This document shows positions 27,401-41,100 of a stretch of 64,000 nt of DNA, piece by piece (positions within the stretch are counted from its first letter, which is position 1; each line of letters starts with the position of its first letter). This DNA comes from Fasciola hepatica (taxonomy: Eukaryota; Platyhelminthes; Trematoda; Plagiorchiida; Fasciolidae): positions 2,418,001-2,482,000 of the forward strand of contig CANUEZ040000191.1 in the NCBI GenBank assembly GCA_948099385.1, given 5' to 3'. Made by a program: the position numbers and the translations under genes. A model generated the notes under the pieces. It was not told where the DNA came from. It saw nothing but the letters and a program-made list of their open reading frames with translations, and did not search any database.

Positions 27401-28680
27401 TAGCCTTGTGGTTTGGGTGTTCGACTGACAATCGTTAACCCCGACCCTTGTTCGTGTCTCCGTGTGGGCTCTGTCCATGTGCAATGCTCATGATTCCCTT
27501 AGCGGATCAAACAGCTGTACAGTGCTTCCATCATTTTCAATGGTCAGTTCAGTGTTCAAGCTGCATGGAGAATCATATTATACAAATCTACTCTGCTACT
27601 GCTCTATTGCATTGTATGAGCAATCTGTGTGGGGATTGTTCATAAGGGAATGCCTTGGTTTTACTTAGGCCCATAAATAGAGAAGTGATGAAAAATAGGA
27701 TTGGATCGGTGTGCGAGAATTTGATTGTAACCGTTCAAAGCGAAAGCGAAAGCCGAAGCCAATTTGGGGATTGTGCTATATCATGTATTGTATATGTTGA
27801 ACAAAGCGTTCAGACCCATATCGGATAGCCTTGTGGTTTGGGTGTTCGACTGACAATCGTTCACCCAAACCCTTGTTCGTGTCCCCGTGTGGGCTCCGTC
27901 CATGTGCAATGCTCATGATTCCCTTAGCGGATCAAACAGCTGTACAGTGCTTCCATCATTTTCAATGGTCAGTTCAGTGTTCAAGCTGCATGGAGAATCA
28001 TATTATACAAATCTACTCTGCTACTGCTCTATTGCATTGTATGAGCAATCTGTGTGGGGATTGTTCATAAGGGAATGCCTTGGTTTTACTTAGGCCCATA
28101 AATAGAGAAGTGATGGAAAATAGGATTGGATCGGTGTGCGAGAATTTGATTGTAACCGTTCAAAGCGAAAGCGAAAGCCGAAGCCAATTCGGGGATTGTG
28201 CTATATCACGTAGTGTATATGTTGAACAAAGCGTTGAGACCCATATCGGATAGCCTTGTGGTTTGGGTGTTCGACTGACAATCGTTCACCCCAACCCTTG
28301 TTCGTGTCCCCGTGTGGGCTCTGTCCATGTGCAATGCTCATGATTCCCTTAGCGGATCAAACAGCTGTACAGTGCTTCCATCATTTTCAATGGTCAGTTC
28401 AGTGTTCAAGCTGCATGGAGAATCATATTATACAAATCTGCTCTGCTACTGCTCTATTGCATTGCATGAGCAATCTGTGTGGGGATTGTGCAAAAGGGAA
28501 TGCCTTGGTTTTACTTAGGCCCATAAATAGAGAAGTGATGGAACATGGGATTGGATCGGTGTGCGAGAATTTGGTTGTTACCGTTCAAAGCGAAAGCGAA
28601 AGCCGAATCCAATTTGGGGATTGTGCTATATCATGTATTGTATATTTTGAACAAAGCGTTCAGACCCATATCGGATAGCC
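24434..28680. repeat. Mixed sub-array, 10 monomers, two short ones
   Basis: The copy at 24434 is 423 bp (loop deletion CAATCTGTGGGGATTG) and opens with GTGATATGGG. The next, at 24857, is 424 bp because it reads GTGGTTGGGTG with one base lost. Private changes near 24900 (CACTCCAACACTTG, GTGTCGCCG) and 25313 (TTCTCCCCAACC) mark this as a diverged patch. The copy at 25706 has the rare doublet GCTGCTTGCAGAATC. Copies 26556 and 27406 carry ACCCCGACCC with TCTCCG. GGAAAATAGG, rare to the left, begins to appear regularly from about 27266. Confidence 0.9.
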
Positions 28681-30916
28681 TTGTGGTTTGGGTGTTCGAC
28701 TGACAATCGTTAACCCCGACCCTTGTTCGTGTCTCCGTGTGGGCTCTGTCCATATGCAATGCTCATGATTCCCTTAGCGGATCAAACAGCTCTACAGTGC
28801 TTCCATCATTTTCAATGGTCAGTTCAGTGTTCAAGCTGCATGGAGAATCATATAATACAAATCTACTCTGCTACTGCTCTATTGCATTGTATGAGCAATC
28901 TGTGTGGGGATTGTTCATAAGGGAAGGCCTTGGTTTTACTTAGCCCATAAATAGAGAAGTGATGGAACATAGGATTGGATCGGTCCGCGAGAATTTGATT
29001 GGTACCGTTCAAAGCGAAAGCGAAAGCCGAAGCCAATTTGGGGATTGTGCTATATCATGTAGTGTATATGTTGAACAAAGCGTTCAGACCCATATGGGAT
29101 AGCATTCTGGTTTGGGTGTTCGACTGACAATCGTTAACCCCGACCCTTGTTCGTGTCTCCGTGTGGGCTCTGTCCATGTGCAATGCTCATGATTCCCTTA
29201 GCGGATCAAACAGCTCTACAGTGCTTCCATCATTTTCAATGGTCAGTTCAGTGTTCAAGCTGCATGGAGAATCATATTATACAAATCTACTCTGCTACTG
29301 CTCTATTGCATTGTATGAGCAAACTGTGTGGGGATTGTTCATAAGGGAATGCCTTGGTTTTACTTAGGCCCATAAATAGAGAAGTGATGGAACATGGGAT
29401 TGGATCGGTGTGCGAGAATTTGGTTGTTACCGTTCAAAGCGAAAGCGAAAGCCGAATCCAATTTGGGGATTGTGCTATATCATGTATTGTATATGTTGAA
29501 CAAAGCGTTCAGACCCATATCGGATAGCCTTGTGGTTTGGGTGTTCGACTGACAATCGTTAACCCCGACCCGTGTTCGTGTCTCCGTGTGGGCTCTGTCC
29601 ATATGCAATGCTCATGATTCCCTTAGCGGATCAAACAGCTGTACAGTGCTTCCATCATTTTCAATGGTCACTTCAGTATTCAAGCTGCATGGAGAATCAT
29701 ATTATACAAATCTACTCTGCTACTGCTCTATTGCATTGTATGAGCAATCTGTGTGGGGATTGTTCATAAGGGAATGCCTTGGTTTTACTTAGGCCCATAA
29801 ATAGAGAAGTGATGGAACATAGGATTGGATCGGTCCGCGAGAATTTGATTGGTACCGTTCAAAGCGAAAGCGAAAGCCGAAGCCAATTTGGGGATTGTGC
29901 TATATCATGTAGTGTATATGTTGAACAAAGCGTTCAGACCCATATGGGAAATCATTCTGGTTTGGGTGTTCGACTGACAATCGTTCACCCAAACCCTTGT
30001 TCGTGTCTCCGTGTGGGCTCTGTCCATGTGCAATGCTCATGATTCCCTTAGCGGATCAAACAGCGCTACAGTGCTTCCATCATTTTCAATGGTCAGTTCA
30101 GTGTTCAAGCTGCATGGAGAATCATATTATACAAATCTACTCTGCTACTGCTCTATTGCATTGTATGAGCAATCTGTGTGGGGATTGTTCATAAGGGAAT
30201 GCCTTGGTTTTACTTAGGCCCATAAATGGAGAAGTGATGGAACATAGGATTGGATCGGTGCGCGAGAATTTGGTTGTTCCCGTTCAAAGCGAAAGCGAAA
30301 GCCGAAGCCAATTTGTGGATTGTGCTATATCATGTATTGTATATGTTGAACAAAGCGTTGAGACCCATATCGGATAGCCTTGTGGTTTGGGTGTTCGACT
30401 GACAATCGTTCACCCAAACCCTTGTTCGTGTCCCCGTGTGGGCTCTGTCCATGTGCAATGCTCATGATTCCCTTAGCGGATCAAACAGCTCTACAGTGCT
30501 TCCATCATTTTCAATGGTCAGTTCAGTGTTCAAGCTGCATGGAGAATCATATTATACAAATCTACTCTGCTACTGCTCTATTGCATTGTATGAGCGATCT
30601 GTGTGGGGATTGTTCATAAGGGAATGCCTTGGTTTTACTTAGGCCCATAAATAGAGAAGTGATGGAACATGGGATTGGATCGGTGTGCGAGAATTTGGTT
30701 GTTACCGTTCAAAGCGAAAGCGAAAGCCGAAGCCAATTTGGGGATTGTGCTATATCATGTATTGTATATGTTGAACAAAGCGTTCAGACCCATATGGGAT
30801 AGCATTCTGTTTTGGGTGTTCGACTGACAATCGTTAACCCCGACCCTTGTTCGTGTCTCCGTGTGGGCTCTGTCCATGTGCAATGCTCATGATTCCCTTA
30901 GCGGATCAAACAGCTC
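28681..30916. repeat. Degenerate 2-monomer repeat region
   Basis: Markers recur two monomers apart: GTCCATATGCAATG at about 28748 and 29597; AACATGGGATTGG near 28543 and 29391; GGATCGGTCCGCGAG near 28978 and 29827; CATATGGGATAGCATTCTGG near 29092 against CATATGGGAAATCATTCTGG near 29941. The copy at 28681 is 424 bp (ACTTAGCCCATAA, one G lost). Monomer 30805 has GCATTCTGTTTTGGG. Confidence 0.82.
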
Positions 30917-32792
30917 TACAGTGCTTCCATCATTTTCAATGGTCAGTTCAGTGTTCAAGCTGCATGGAGAATCATATTATACAAATCTACTCTGCTACTG
31001 CTCTATTGCATTGTATGAGCAATCTGTGTGGGGATTGTTCATAAGGGAATGCCTTGGTTTTACTTAGGCCCATAAATAGAGAAGTGATGGAAAATAGGAT
31101 TGGATCGGTGTGCGAGAATTTGATTGTAACCGTTCAAAGCGAAAGCGAAAGCCGAAGCCAATTTGGGGATTGTGCTATATCATGTAGTGTATATGTTGAA
31201 CAAAGCTTTGAGACCCATATCGGATAGCCTTGTGGTTTGGATGTTCGAGTGACAATCGTTCACCCCAACCCTTGTTCGTGTCCCCGTGTGGGCTCTGTCC
31301 ATGTGCAATGCTCATGATTCCTTTAGCGGATCAAACAGCTCTACAGTGCTTCCATCATTTTCAATGGTCAGTTCAGTGTTCAAGCTGCATGGAGAATCAT
31401 ATTATACAAATCTACTCTGCTACTGCTCTATTGCATTGTATGAGCAATCTGTGTGGGGATTGTTCATAAGGGAATGCCTTGGTTTTACTTAGGCCCATAA
31501 ATAGAGAAGTGATGGAACATGGGATTGGATCGGTGTGCGAGAATTTGGTTGTTACCGTTCAAAGCGAAAGCGAAAGCCGAAGCCAATTTGGGGATTGTGC
31601 TATATCATGTATTGTATATGTTGAACAAAGCGTTGAGACCCATATCGGATAGCCTTGTGGTTTGGGTGTTCGACTGACAATCGTTAACCCCGACCCTTGT
31701 TCGTGTCTCCGTGTGGGCTCTGTCCATGTGCAATGCTCATGATTCCCTTAGCGGATCAAACAGCTGTACAGTGCTTCCATCATTTTCAATGGTCAGTTCA
31801 GTGTTCAAGCTGCATGGAGAATCATATTATACAAATCTACTCTGCTACTGCTCTATTGCATTGTATGAGCAATCTGTGTGGGGATTGTTCATAAGGGAAT
31901 GCCTTGGTTTTACTTAGGCCCATAAATAGAGAAGTGATGGAAAATAGGATTGGATCGGTGTGCGAGAATTTGATTGTAACCGTTCAAAGCGAAAGCGAAA
32001 GCCGAAGCCAATTTGGGGATTGTGCTATATCATGTAGTGTATATGTTGAACAAAGCTTTGAGACCCATATCGGATAGCCTTGTGGTTTGGATGTTCGAGT
32101 GACAATCGTTCACCCCAACCCTTGTTCGTGTCCCCGTGTGGGCTCTGTCCATGTGCAATGCTCATGATTCCTTTAGCGGATCAAACAGCTCTACAGTGCT
32201 TCCATCATTTTCAATGGTCAGTTCAGTGTTCAAGCTGCATGGAGAATCATATTATACAAATCTACTCTGCTACTGCTCTATTGCATTGTATGAGCAATCT
32301 GTGTGGGGATTGTTCATAAGGGAATGCCTTGGTTTTACTTAGGCCCATAAATAGAGAAGTGATGGAACATGGGATTGGATCGGTGTGCGAGAATTTGGTT
32401 GTTACCGTTCAAAGCGAAAGCGAAAGCCGAAGCCAATTTGGGGATTGTGCTATATCATGTATTGTATATGTTGAACAAAGCGTTCAGACCTATATCGGAT
32501 AGCCTTGTGGTTTGGGTGTTCGACTGACAATCGTTAACCCCGACCCTTGTTCGTGTCTCCGTGTGGGCTCTGTCCATGTGCAATGCTCATGATTCCCTTA
32601 GCGGATCAAACAGCTGTACAGTGCTTCCATCATTTTCAATGGTCAGTTCAGTGTTCAAGCTGCATGGAGAATCATATTATACAAATCTACTCTGCTACTG
32701 CTCTATTGCATTGTATGAGCAATCTGTGTGGGGATTGTTCATAAGGGAATGCCTTGGTTTTACTTAGGCCCATAAATAGAGAAGTGATGGAA
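30917..32792. repeat. 2-monomer (850-bp) higher-order repeat, about 2.2 units
   Basis: Segment 30917-31942 matches 31767-32792 at 850 bp offset. Shared private changes: GGATGTTCGAGTGAC at about 31236/32086; GATTCCTTTAGCGG near 31316/32166; TTTGATTGTAACCG near 31109/31959; AACATGGGATTGG near 31515/32365. The only differences I saw are CGTTGAGACCC versus CGTTCAGACCT near 31631/32481. The match stops at AAAATAGG versus AACATAGG. Confidence 0.9.
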
Positions 32793-34629
32793 CATAGGAT
32801 TGGATCGGTCCGCGAGAATTTGATTGGTACCGTTCAAAGCGAAAGCGAAAGCCGAAGCCAATTTGGGGATTGTGCTATATCATGTAGTGTATATGTTGAA
32901 CAAAGCTTTGAGAGCCATATCGGATAGCCTTGTGGTTTGGGTGTTCGACTGACATTCGTTCACCCCAACCCTTGTTCGTGTCCCCGTGTGGGCTCTGTCC
33001 ATGTGCAATGCTCATGATTCCCTTAGCGGATCAAACAGCTGTACAGTGCTTCCATCATTTTCAATGGTCAGTTCAGTGTTCAAGCTGCATGGAGAATCAT
33101 ATTATACAAATCTACTCTGCTACTGCTCTATTGCATTGTATGAGCAATCTGTGTGGGGATTGTTCATAAGGGAATGCCTTGGTTTTACTTAGGCCCATAA
33201 ATAGAGAAGTGATGGAAAATAGGATTGGATCGGTGTGCGAGAATTTGATTGTAACCGTTCAAAGCGAAAGCGAAAGCGGAAGCCAATTTGGGGATTGTGC
33301 TATATCATATATTGTATATGTTGAACAAAGCTTTGAGACCCATATCGGATAGCCTTGTGGTTTGGGTGTTCGACTGACATTCGTTCACCCAAACCCTTGT
33401 TCGTGTCTCCGTGTGGGCTCTGTCCATGTGCAATGCTCATGATTCCCTTAGCGGATCAACCAGCTCTACAGTGCTTCCATAATTTTCAATGGTCAGTTCA
33501 GTGTTCAAGCTGCATGGAGAATCATATTATACAAATGTACTCTGCTACTGCTCTATTGCATTGTATGAGCAATCTGTGTGGGGATTGTTCATAAGGGAAT
33601 GCCTTGGTTTTACTTAGGCCCATAAATAGAGGAGTGATGGAACATGGGATTGGATCGGTGTGCGAGAATTTGGTTGTTACCGTTCAAAGCGAAAGCGAAA
33701 GCCGAAGCCAATTTGGGGATTGTACTATATCATGTAGTGTTTATGTTTAACAAAGCGTTGAGACCCATATCGGATAGCCTTGTGGTTTGGGTGTTCGACT
33801 GACAATCGTTCACCCAAACCCTTGTTCGTGTCCCCGTGTGGGCTCTGTCCATGTGCAATGCTCATGATTCCCTTAGCGGATCAATCAGTTGTACAGTGCT
33901 TCCATCATTTTCAATGGTCAGTTCAGTGTTCAAGCTGCATGGAGAATCATATTATACAAATCTACTCTGCTACTGCTCTATTGCATTGTATGAGCAATCT
34001 GTGTGGGGATTGTGCATAAGGGAATGCCTTGGTTTTACTTAGGCCCATAAATAGAGGAGTGATGGAACATGGGATTGGATCGGTGTGCGAGAATTTGGTT
34101 GTTACCGTTCAAAGCGAAAGCGAAAGCCGAAGCCAATTTGGGGATTGTACTATATCATGTAGTGTTTATGTTTAACAAAGCGTTGAGACTCATATCGTCT
34201 AGAATTGTGGTTTGGGTGTTCGACTGACATTCGTTCACCCCAACCCTTGTTCGTGTCCCCGTGTGGGCTCTGTCCATGTGCAATGCTCATGATTCCCTTA
34301 GCGGATCAACCAGATCTACAGTGCTTCCATAATTTTCAATGGTCAGTTCAGTGTTCAAGCTGCATGGAGAATCATATTATACAAATCTACTCTGCTACTG
34401 CTCTATTGCATTGTATGAGCAATCTGTGTGGGGATTGTTCATAAGGGAATGCCTTGGTTTTACTTAGGCCCATAAATAGAGAAGTGATGGAAAATAGGAT
34501 TGGATCGGTGCGCGAGAATTTGGTTGTTACCGTTCAAAGCGAAAGCGAAAGCCGAATCCAATTTGGGGATTGTGCTATATCATGTATTGTATATGTTGAA
34601 CAAAGCTTTGAGACCCATATCGGATAGCC
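32793..34629. repeat. Sub-array with a one-monomer duplication at 33.6-34.2 kb
   Basis: The half-monomer at about 33626-33770 recurs 425 bp later at 34051-34195: AGAGGAGTGATGG, AACATGGG, GATTGTACTATATC, AGTGTTTATG and TTTAACAAAGCG occur in both. Just after the second copy, near 34187-34208, the normal CCCATATCGGATAGCCTTG is replaced by CTCATATCGTCTAGAATTG, a local cluster of substitutions. Copy 33780 carries CAATCAGTTGTACAG, and 34205 carries CAGATCTACAG. Confidence 0.88.
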
Positions 34630-37600
34630 TTGTGGTTTGGGTGTTCGACTGACAATCGTTCACCCCAACCCTTGTTCGTGTCCCCGTGTGGGCTCTGTCC
34701 ATGTGCAATGCTCATGATTCCCTTAGCGGATCAAACAGCTGTACAGTGCTTCCATCATTTTCAATGGTCAGTTCAGTGTTCAAGCTGCATGGAGAATCAT
34801 ATTATACAAATCTAATCTGCTACTGCTTTATTGCATTGCATGAGCAATCTGTGTGGGGATTGTTCATAAGGGAATGCCTTGGTTTTACTTAGGCCCATAA
34901 ATAGAGAAGTGATGGAAAATAGGATTGGATCGGTGCGCGAGAATTTGGTTGTTACCGTTCAAAGCGAAAGCGAAAGCCGAATCCAATTTGGGGATTGTGC
35001 TATATCATGTAGTGTATATGTTGAACAAAGCGTTCAGACCCATATCGGATAGCCTTGTGGTTTGGGTGTTCGACTGACAATCGTTCACCCCAACCCTTGT
35101 TCGTGTCCCCGTGTGGGCTCTGTCCATGTGCAATGCTCATGATTCCCTTAGCGGATCAAACAGCTGTACAGTGCTTCCATCATTTTCAATGGTCAGTTCA
35201 GTGTTCAAGCTGCATGGAGAATCATATTATACAAATCTAATCTGCTACTGCTTTATTGCATTGCATGAGCAATCTGTGTGGGGATTGTTCATAAGGGAAT
35301 GCCTTGGTTTTACTTAGGCCCATAAATAGAGAAGTGATGGAAAATAGGATTGGATCGGTGCGCGAGAATTTGGTTGTTACCGTTCAAAGCGAAAGCGAAA
35401 GCCGAATCCAATTTGGGGATTGTGCTATATCATGTAGTGTATATGTTGAACAAAGCGTTCAGACCCATATCGGATAGCCTTGTGGTTTGGGTGTTCGACT
35501 GACAATCGTTCACCCAAACCCTTGTTCGTGTCTCCGTGTGGGCTCTGTCCATGTGCAATGCTCATGATTCCCTTAGCGGATCAACCAGCTCTACAGTGCT
35601 TCCATCATTTTCAATGGTCAGTTCAGTGTTCAAGCTGCATGGAGAATCATATTATACAAATCTACTCTGCTACTGCTCTATTGCATTGTATGAGCAATCT
35701 GTGTGGGGATTGTTCATAAGGGAATGCCTTGGTTTTACTTAGGCCCATAAATGGAGAAGTGATGGAAAATAGGATTGGTTCGGTGTGCGAGAATTTGATT
35801 GTTACCGTTAAAAGCGAAAGCGAAAGCCGAATCCAATTTGGGGATTGTGCTATATCATGTAGTGTATATGTTGAACAAAGCGTTGAGACCCATATCGGAT
35901 AGCCTTGTGGTTTGGGTGTTCGACTGACAATCGTTCACCCCAACCCTTGTTCGTGTCCCCGTGTGGGCTCTGTCCATGTGCAATGCTCATGATTCCCTTA
36001 GCGGATCAAACAGCTGTACAGTGCTTCCATCATTTTCAATGGTCAGTTCAGTGTTCAAGCTGCATGGAGAATCATATTATACAAATCTACTCTGCTACTG
36101 CTCTATTGCATTGTATGAGCAATCTGTGTGGGGATTGTTCATAAGGGAATGCCTTGGTTTTACTTAGGCCCATAAATAGAGAAGTGATGGAAAATAGGAT
36201 TGGATCGGTGCGCGAGAATTTGGTTGTTACCGTTCAAAGCGAAAGCGAAAGCCGAATCCAATTTGGGGATTGTGCTATATCATGTATTGTATATGTTGAA
36301 CAAAGCTTTGAGACCCATATCGGATAGCCTTGTGGTTTGGGTGTTCGACTGACAATCGTTCACCCCAACCCTTGTTCGTGTCCCCGTGTGGGCTCTGTCC
36401 ATGTGCAATGCTCATGATTCCCTTAGCGGATCAAACAGCTGTACAGTGCTTCCATCATTTTCAATGGTCAGTTCAGTGTTCAAGCTGCATGGAGAATCAT
36501 ATTATACAAATCTAATCTGCTACTGCTTTATTGCATTGCATGAGCAATCTGTGTGGGGATTGTTCATAAGGGAATGCCTTGGTTTTACTTAGGCCCATAA
36601 ATAGAGAAGTGATGGAAAATAGGATTGGATCGGTGCGCGAGAATTTGGTTGTTACCGTTCAAAGCGAAAGCGAAAGCCGAATCCAATTTGGGGATTGTGC
36701 TATATCATGTAGTGTATATGTTGAACAAAGCGTTCAGACCCATATCGGATAGCCTTGTGGTTTGGGTGTTCGACTGACAATCGTTCACCCAAACCCTTGT
36801 TCGTGTCTCCGTGTGGGCTCTGTCCATGTGCAATGCTCATGATTCCCTTAGCGGATCAACCAGCTCTACAGTGCTTCCATAATTTTCAATGGTCAGTTCA
36901 GTGTTCAAGCTGCATGGAGAATCATATTATACAAATCTACTCTGCTACTGCTCTATTGCATTGTATGAGCAATCTGTGTGGGGATTGTTCATAAGGGAAT
37001 GCCTTGGTTTTACTTAGGCCCATAAATGGAGAAGTGATGGAAAATAGGATTGGTTCGGTGTGCGAGAATTTGATTGTTACCGTTAAAAGCGAAAGCGAAA
37101 GCCGAAGCCAATTTGGGGATTGTGCTATATCATGTAGTGTATATGTTGAACGAAGCGTTGAGACCCATATCAGATAGCCTTGTGGTTTGGGTGTTCGACT
37201 GACATTCGTTCACCCCAACCCTTGTTCGTGTCCCCGTGTGGGCTCTGTCCATGTGCAATGCTCATGATTCCCTTAGCGGATCAAACAGCTGTACAGTGCT
37301 TCCATCATTTTCAATGGTCAGTTCAGTGTTCAAGCTGCATGGAGAATCATATTATACAAATCTAATCTGCTACTGCTTTATTGCATTGCATGAGCAATCT
37401 GTGTGGGGATTGTTCATAAGGGAATGCCTTGGTTTTACTTAGGCCCATAAATAGAGAAGTGATGGAAAATAGGATTGGATCGGTGCGCGAGAATTTGGTT
37501 GTTACCGTTCAAAGCGAAAGCGAAAGCCGAATCCAATTTGGGGATTGTGCTATATCATGTAGTGTATATGTTGAACAAAGCGTTCAGACCCATATCGGAT

Positions 37601-38156
37601 AGCCTTGTGGTTTGGGTGTTCGACTGACATTCGTTCACCCAAACCCTTGTTCGTGTCTCCGTGTGGGCTCTGTCCATGTGCAATGCTCATGATTCCCTTA
37701 GCGGATCAACCAGCTCTACAGTGCTTCCATAATTTTCAATGGTCAGTTCAGTGTTCAAGCTGCATGGAGAATCATATTATACAAATCTACTCTGCTACTG
37801 CTCTATTGCATTGTATGAGCAATCTGTGTGGGGATTATTCATAAGGGAATGCCTTGGTTTTACTTAGGCCCATAAATAGAGAAGTGATGGAAAATAGGAT
37901 TGGATCGGTGTGCGAGAATTTGATTGTTACCGTTAAAAGCGAAAGCGAAAGCCGAAGCCAATTTGTGGATTGTGCTATATCATGTATTGTATATGTTGAA
38001 CAAAGCGTTCAGACCCATATCGGATAGCCTTGTGGTTTGGGTGTTCGACTGACATTCGTTCACCCCAACCCTTGTTCGTGTCCCCGTGTGGGCTCTGTCC
38101 ATGTGCAATGCTCATGATTCCCTTAGCGGATCAAACAGCTGTACAGTGCTTCCATA
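34630..38156. repeat. Irregular 2/3/4-monomer higher-order mosaic
   Basis: Type X copies (CAAATCTAATCTG, TGCTTTATTGCATTGCATG) start at 34630, 35055, 36330 and 37180. Type Y copies (CAACCAGCTCTACAG with TCTCCG) start at 35480, 36755 and 37605. The segment AAATGGAGAAGTG with GGATTGGTTCGG and GTTAAAAGCG follows Y at about 35750 and 37025 (1275 bp apart). X and Y alternate, but the number of spacer monomers varies, so spacing alternates between two, three and four monomers, as repeated unequal exchange would produce. Confidence 0.85.
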
Positions 38157-41100
38157 ATTTTCAATGGTCAGTTCAGTGTTCAAGCTGCATGGAGAATCAT
38201 ATTATACAAATCTACTCTGCTACTGCTCTATTGCTTTGTATGAGCAATCTGTGTGGGGATTGTTCATAAGGGAATGCCTTGGTTTTACTTAGGCCCATAA
38301 ATAGAGAAGTGATGGAACATAGGATTGGATCGGTGTGCGAGAATTTGGTTGTTACCGTTAAAAGCGAAAGCGAAAGCCGAATCCAATTTGGGGATTGTGC
38401 TATATCATGTATTGTATATGTTGAACAAAGCGTTCAGACCCATATCGGATAGCCTTGTGTTTTGGGTGTTCGTGTGACATTCGTTCACCCCAACCCTTGT
38501 TCGTGTCTCCGTGTGGGCTCTGTCCATGTGCAATGCTCATGATTCCCTTAGCGGATCAATCAGTTGTACAGTGCTTCCTTCATATTCAATGGTCAGTTCA
38601 GTGTTCAAGCTACATGGAGAATCGGATTATACAAATCTACTCTGCTACTGCTCTATTGCATTGTATGAGCAATCTGTGTGGGGATTGTTCATAAGGGAAT
38701 GCCTTGGTTTTACTTAGGCCCATAAATAGAGAAGTGATGGAACATAGGATTGGATCGGTGCGCGAGAATTTGGTTGTTACCGTTCAAAGCGAAAGCGAAA
38801 GCCGAAGCCAATTTGGGGATTGTGCTATATCATGTATTGTATATGTTGAACGAAGCGTTGAGACCCATATCGGATAGCCTTGTGGTTTGGTTGTTCGACT
38901 GACAATCGTTCACCCCAACCCTTGTTCGTGTCCCCGTGTGGGCTCTGTCCATGTGCAATGCTCATGATTCCCTTAGCGGATCAACCAGATCTACAGTGCT
39001 TCCATAATTTTCAATGGTCAGTTCAGTGTTCAAGCTGCATGGAGAATCATATTATACAAATCTACTCTGCTACTGCTCTATTGCATTGTATGAGCAATCT
39101 GTGTGGGGATTGTTCATAAGGGAATGCCTTGGTTTTACTTAGGCCCATAAATGGAGAAGTGATGGAAAATAGGTTTGGATCGGTGGGCGAGAATTTGATT
39201 GTAACCGTTCAAAGCGAAAGCGAAAGCCGAAGCCAATTTGGGGATTGTGCTATATCATGTAGTGTATATGTTGAACAAAGCGTTCAGACCCATATCGGAT
39301 AGCCTTGTGGTTTGGGTGTTCGACTGACAATCGTTCACCCCATCCCTTGTTCGTGTCCCCGTGTGGGCTCTGTCCATGTGCAATGCTCATGATTCCCTTA
39401 GCGGATCAAACAGCTCTACAGTGCTTCCATAATTTTCAATGGTCAGTTCAGTGTTCAAGCTGCATGGAGAATCATATTATACAAATCTAATCTGCTACTG
39501 CTCTATTGCATTGCATGAGCAATCTGTGTGGGGATTGTGCATAAGGGAATGCCTTGGTTTTACTTAGGCCCATAAATAGAGAAGTGATGGAAAATAGGAT
39601 TGGATCGGTGCGCGAGAATTTGGTTGTTACCGTTCAAAGCGAAAGCGAAAGCCGAAGCCAATTTGGGGATTGTGCTATATCATGTATTGTATATGTTGAA
39701 CAAAGCGTTGAGACCCATATCGGATAGCCTTGTGGTTTGGGTGTTCGACTGACAATCGTTCACCCAAACCCTTGTTCGTGTCCCCGTGTGGGCTCTGTCC
39801 ATGTGCAATGCTCATGATTCCCTTAGCGGATCAAACAGCTGTACAGTGCTGCCATCATTTTCAATGGTCAGTTCAGTGTTCAAGCTGCATGGAGAATCAT
39901 ATTATACAAATCTACTCTGCTACTGCTCTATTGCATTGTATGAGCAATCTGTGTGGGGATTGTGCATAAGGGAATGCCTTGGTTTTACTTAGGCCCATAA
40001 ATAGAGAAGTGATGGAAAATAGGATTGGATCGGTGCGCGAGATATTGGTTGTTACCGTTCAAAGCGAAAGCGAAAGCCGAAGCCAATTTGGGGATTGTGC
40101 TATATCATGTATTGTATATGTTGAACAAAGCTTTGAGACCCATATCGGATAGCCTTGTGGTTTGGGTGTTCGACTGACAATCCCTAACCCCGACCGTTGT
40201 TCGTGTCTCCGTGTGGGCTCTGTCCATGTGCAATGCTCATGATTCCCTTAGCGGATCAACCAGCTCTACAGTGCTTCCATCATTTTCAATGGTCAGTTCA
40301 GTGTTCAAGCTGCATGGAGAATCATATTATACAAATCTACTCTGCTACTGCTCTATTGCTTTGTATGAGCAATCTGTGTGGGGATTGTTCATAAGGGAAT
40401 GCCTTGGTTTTACTTAGGCCCATAAATAGAGAAGTGATGGAACATAGGATTGGATCGGTGTGCGAGAATTTGGTTGTTACCGTTAAAAGCGAAAGCGAAA
40501 GCCGAATCCAATTTGGGGATTGTGCTATATCATGTATTGTATATGTTGAACAAAGCGTTCAGACCCATATCGGATAGCCTTGTGTTTTGGGTGTTCGTGT
40601 GACATTCGTTCACCCCAACCCTTGTTCGTGTCTCCGTGTGGGCTCTGTCCATGTGCAATGCTCATGATTCCCTTAGCGGATCAATCAGTTGTACAGTGCT
40701 TCCTTCATATTCAATGGTCAGTTCAGTGTTCAAGCTACATGGAGAATCGGATTATACAAATCTACTCTGCTACTGCTCTATTGCATTGTATGAGCAATCT
40801 GTGTGGGGATTGTTCATAAGGGAATGCCTTGGTTTTACTTAGGCCCATAAATAGAGAAGTGATGGAACATAGGATTGGATCGGTGCGCGAGAATTTGGTT
40901 GTTACCGTTCAAAGCGAAAGCGAAAGCCGAAGCCAATTTGGGGATTGTGCTATATCATGTATTGTATATGTTGAACGAAGCGTTGAGACCCATATCGGAT
41001 AGCCTTGTGGTTTGGTTGTTCGACTGACAATCGTTCACCCCAACCCTTGTTCGTGTCCCCGTGTGGGCTCTGTCCATGTGCAATGCTCATGATTCCCTTA

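Noticed and set aside
28256..28678. Longer frames of 120-140 codons (6646, 24721, 28256, 57207)
   Set aside because: Each arises where a point change or indel removes the usual stop (for example GTGCAAAAGG for GTTCATAAGG at 28488) or shifts frame. They are chance read-through products of the repeat.
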